Shown here piece after piece: positions 60,325 through 64,000 of a stretch of 64,000 bases of DNA. This DNA comes from Sipunculus nudus. Lineage: Eukaryota; Annelida; Sipuncula; Golfingiida; Sipunculidae. The DNA is taken from assembly GCA_026874595.1 (NCBI GenBank), contig CM049307.1:36124862-36188861 (forward strand), written 5' to 3'. Position 1 is the stretch's first letter; every line of letters begins with the position of its first letter. A model generated the notes under the pieces. The model was not told the DNA's origin, searched no databases, and was given only the letters and a program-made list of their open reading frames with translations. The position numbers and the translations under genes were made by a program.

Positions 60325-63300
60325 TCTCTAGGGAGACAATACACAGAAAGTCCGGATTATAACGCTTCGTGTTTGTAGAGATCCGCCCAGTGACGCATGA
60401 TCGTCTTAAAGTGTAATACCATGAAAGTAGAATATCTTTGAAGTACCGTGTCTATATAAAGCAATGGACGGATTCACCGCCTGTTTCATAAACGTACTCG
60501 GTTCATCAACCTATTTCATAAATGTACTCGGTTCATCTATCTGCCTATTATAGTGATTATCATGACGCATAAAACAGAGAAGCTGGTACGTTACCATGAC
60601 AACCACCCATGCATCAACGTCATCATAAGAAAACAGATACTCCTTTTAAAGTACTACTTGACACGTCCGGTATCATCGTCGTGAAACTCGAGTTTATATA
60701 AGTGTTATATCCGAAAGAAACAAGCCCAACCTATGTATAATATGAATTAGTTATAAAACTTCGAATTCTTCTGATATAGCGCACAGATGAGAGAGCACAA
60801 ATATGCATTGATTTTAATTCAGAATCTAGGAAATAATCCATACATGACCTTATCAAAGTAGCTTTTATCGTCTTTTCTGCTCTACACACACACACACAAA
60901 ACTCGGGGTATACATGATACTTAAAAGTTCAATCTCTAAGCTAGCGTATATTATCAACTTTGTCCATAGTATATATACTTACGTTTTCACTAACATGTAT
61001 ATATGCGTGTTCCTTGTATTGGAATACCTGAAATAGTGAAAACAGTAATTAAATAACATAATTTGTAACAACTGATATGAGTGTGTTTTTAACAGTTTTT
61101 AGACACTGGAAAAGCATTTTAAAATTTAAAGGAATGTTTGTTTTATCAAAATTGTGTGTTATTCATGATATTGTTTATGCAATGGATAGAACTCTGTATA
61201 TAGTATCATGGACAATATTGTCACAGTAACGTTAATCATTGTAATACTTAGATGTATGTGATTACATAACTCATTTGCATAATAGATATTTATCAACATT
61301 AATGTATGGCTTGGAGTCCAACTTTGCATGCCCGGTGAAAGGATATATAGATTTTTTTTTCTTGTAGAGTAATCAATTACGAGATCATAGTTTTAAAAAT
61401 TCCATAGCCGCGAATCTGCATGGTGTTATGGGAAACGTTTTAATATGACGCTTCCATTGATTCGTGCATGTGTGGACAAGTGCATGAGCCGATCCTGTCG
61501 GAGATCATATTTCCACAGAAGCCGACAGTTATGTATTGTCAATCAAAACCAGAAAATTTTGAATGGCCCCATTCCGTAATCGGGTGTACTAAGTATTAAA
61601 TAATGATAGTCTTGAAGCTTGAACATAAACAAAAAACACAGATTCCACGGCGCACAGGTTGGCTGTTTTGAATTTACCCACGTTTTCATTATATATAGAT
61701 GTGTAGGCCTCCCAAGATGGCCACCTATCATGACCCAAAACAAATCCAACAGCGACATCTGTTGGCATAATAGTTGAACCAGAACTTTGTAAATGACAAA
61801 ATGATGCATAGCGTAGAAAATGTGTCGACAACCACCATTCCAAATAAAACGAAAATACAGTAATTGATCGTTAAACGTTTCATATTTTTTCAAACTATAT
61901 ATGATGTTTTCGGTGTATCTCATGCGCAACACGGTGGAGTCTGCGCTTGCCTTCTTGATGTAATAGTCACGAAGACTGGCTTATATCATGTGGTGGAGAG
62001 AAGCAGAGATACACGGACTCACAAACATGCAGTGTGCATGATCAGCAGTGTTCTTTGGTGAAGGTCATGTGACAATTGTGATCGAAAGATTGATGAAAGA
62101 TCAGGCACATGTAATGTATATAGGTAGTGATGTGAAAAATCTATACAAACAGCGACGATCTGTGTATAAAAATATATTTGTCGGACTCGCTCAATAACTG
62201 GAGCTAATTTAGATTTACACTAGCGTGTGTGATTCCATTTGACTGTGATGTGACATTGTTGTATAAGTGCTGCAATGTAGGTGCTCCTATAACTGTAAAG
62301 TTCTGAATTATACATTAGTTTTATAAAAGATTATACTCTTTAATTTATTTGTATATTAATTGAGGGCTGCATGCAAGACGCGCAACATTTATTTTTCATT
62401 TAATTCTGATATACATAGGCAACCCGGAGGGCAAGGTAAACTCCTTGTGACAAATGTATATGGATATACTGTTAAAAATTTTTGCTATTTTTATTAAACT
62501 CAAAGATTACTTAACATGCAGTTAGAACAATGCACCCCAGTGCAAGAAACTAACATTAATCATATCATACGTTTCACTTAATCATTATGCAATGCTGGTA
62601 ACCTTTTTAAATTCTGTTGACATTTCCATTGGCAATTTAGGATGGGCTTTTTCATTATTCTGATAGGTCTGATAAATACTGAAAGGATACGCACTAAGAA
62701 CAGGCCAGCAGCCTCTTTGTCATTTGTACAACTGTTAGTTGGGAAAGGGTCCGTGTTGACAAATGTGATTCTTGGCATCAGCTGTTGCCTGGATTTGGCC
62801 GTGTCCAGATCGGCGAAACAAGAGCTCCCTTGACTGATGAAACGTCTAGATGTTAACACAATAGCCGCCAGGTATACGTCTAACCGGTAATACATCGATT
62901 GTATGGGATATGAATGGGGAAAATGCCACCTTCAGAATCTCTTATACTGTTTACCCGATTGCACTTACTTTGACCGGGATTCCTACGAAGGAATAAATAC
63001 ACACAGGGCAATTTGGATTGTTATAAAAACCGCAAATGACGAAAATAAAGGCGTATGTAATATGCATTCATGGGCTGATATGCATGTATACACACGGTTG
63101 AGGCCATCGTTTTTGTATATCAAATATATTTAGATTAAAAAATAAAACTTTTAAATTTCGATACTGGACCAAATAAGTATATACAGTAAAGGAAATTGGT
63201 TCGTTATGTTTGACGTATTTTTTAATATTATTTTTGTGGAGGTAACCGCCTCCATTTTTATGCTTTCATATCAAATTCTTAATTAAAGTATATACATCTG

Positions 63301-63539
63301 CAGAGTTCCATTTTGGGTTGGGACTGCGTGACAGGACGGTAGCACTCGCTTCCTTTCATATTATTTTTTGTATCCTAGTGTCACCCAGGCCCGGTGTCTA
63401 CCGCACCTCCGGGTCCTGGATGTGTAATCATGTTTGAAGTAAGCAAGCAACCAAACGGGAAAATTAGCTAACAACGCGGGTGTAAACAAAACCACCTTGG
63501 CGAAGATTGTATAAGCACACACATATGCACACATATAGA
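60325..63539. other. Unique noncoding sequence
   Basis: Includes an exact-period 30-bp duplication (60481-60540), a short (CA)n near 60886-60899 and a YY1-like CCAAGATGGCCACC near 61710. Minus frames at 61543-61932 and 62578-62895 are unrecognised. Confidence 0.45.
60481..60540 (+). repeat. 30-bp tandem duplication
   Basis: The two consecutive 30-base units (60481-60510, 60511-60540) share TTTCATAAA(C/T)GTACTCGGTTCATC and differ at only a few positions. Confidence 0.9.
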
Positions 63540-63592
63540 TGTATTATATAATATACATATAATATAATATATATATATTATATAGATATATT
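63540..63592. repeat. AT-rich imperfect microsatellite
   Basis: TATATAAT/ATATATTATATA words form a mostly A/T tract. Confidence 0.85.
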
Positions 63593-64000
63593 CGCATCTT
63601 TTTATGCATATCATGCTTTATCCGCCATTGTTTATCAGTGCAAAATGTTGAAAGTTCATTGCTATATTAACTGTATAAAAGAAATAAGCTGCATGGCTGC
63701 TGAGTGCAAACACTTAAACAACCGTTCTCTGTTGTAAAGACAGACTGAGTTGCCAGTCTCCAAAGATGATTCTGCAGCAAATGCTGCAGGGGTTGTGGCA
63801 AAAGTAACACCTGAACATGAGAGGAGGGCATATCCCCTCCTGACACCGGCTCCCGCATTCGGCACTCATGTGCAGGTGGTATATGGTGGGCCATGGCCAC
63901 TTGCGTCCGACATTTCAGACAGTCTCAGCACGGTATATTAGTGTGCGCAGATGCAGTCACTTCTTATATAATGCTGAATAGGTTTGTTTTGGTGCTGGTA
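63593..64000. other. Unassigned window end
   Basis: Overlapping plus (63750-63941) and minus (63662-63900) frames lie in a GC-richer patch. Neither has a recognisable domain, and both could continue as part of a feature beyond the window. Confidence 0.35.

Noticed and set aside
63300-63430. A tRNA-derived SINE suggested by GACGGTAGCACTCGC
   Set aside because: Only a loose A-box-like word; no B box (GGTTCGANTCC) at the right distance and no cloverleaf.

Overview
The window looks like animal nuclear DNA, AT-rich and dominated by noncoding sequence, with many (AT)n microsatellites, C/G homopolymer runs, tandem repeats and transposon remains. I see no bacterial gene organisation and no tRNA, rRNA or CRISPR array. 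The mix of repeats (GACCTTGA/TCAAGGTCA-type tandem repeats, a C-tract tandem family, a Gmr1-like Ty3/Gypsy element) suggests a lophotrochozoan, most likely a bivalve or other mollusc. That assignment is inference; no host protein here identifies the species.

Layout. 1-5.3 kb: unique noncoding DNA with one (AAT)n(AT)n tract. 5.3-5.94 kb: array of ~150-bp units carrying nuclear-receptor-like half-sites. 5,953-12,893: a complete but coding-dead LTR retrotransposon on the minus strand. It has ~850-bp LTRs, a 4-bp target duplication, a tRNA-Pro-like primer site and a polypurine tract. Its domain order is gag-PR-INT-RT-RNase H, the unusual order of Gmr1-type Ty3/Gypsy elements. 12.9-27 kb: unique DNA with a regulatory-looking block (16.5-17.4 kb), three microsatellite clusters and copies of a dispersed short repeat. 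27.4-27.6 kb: a MITE-like repeat. 27.6-41.4 kb: mostly unique, with a ~570-bp polypyrimidine tract at 34 kb. 41.5-42.0 kb: the 3' end of a LINE, on the plus strand. 44.2-46.2 kb: two abutting tandem-repeat families. 55.5-56.8 kb: a 58-bp minisatellite that stays open in all three forward frames over part of its length. The rest is unique DNA with scattered microsatellites.

No host gene can be named. A few short segments have splice-like borders and coding-like features: 24.2-24.3 kb minus, and 52.5 and 54.0 kb minus as a possible paralogous exon pair. There is also one 156-codon frame at 59.9-60.3 kb minus. All are low confidence. The general picture is a gene-poor intergenic or large-intron region with several motif clusters that could be regulatory. 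Repeat boundaries and identities were judged by eye.
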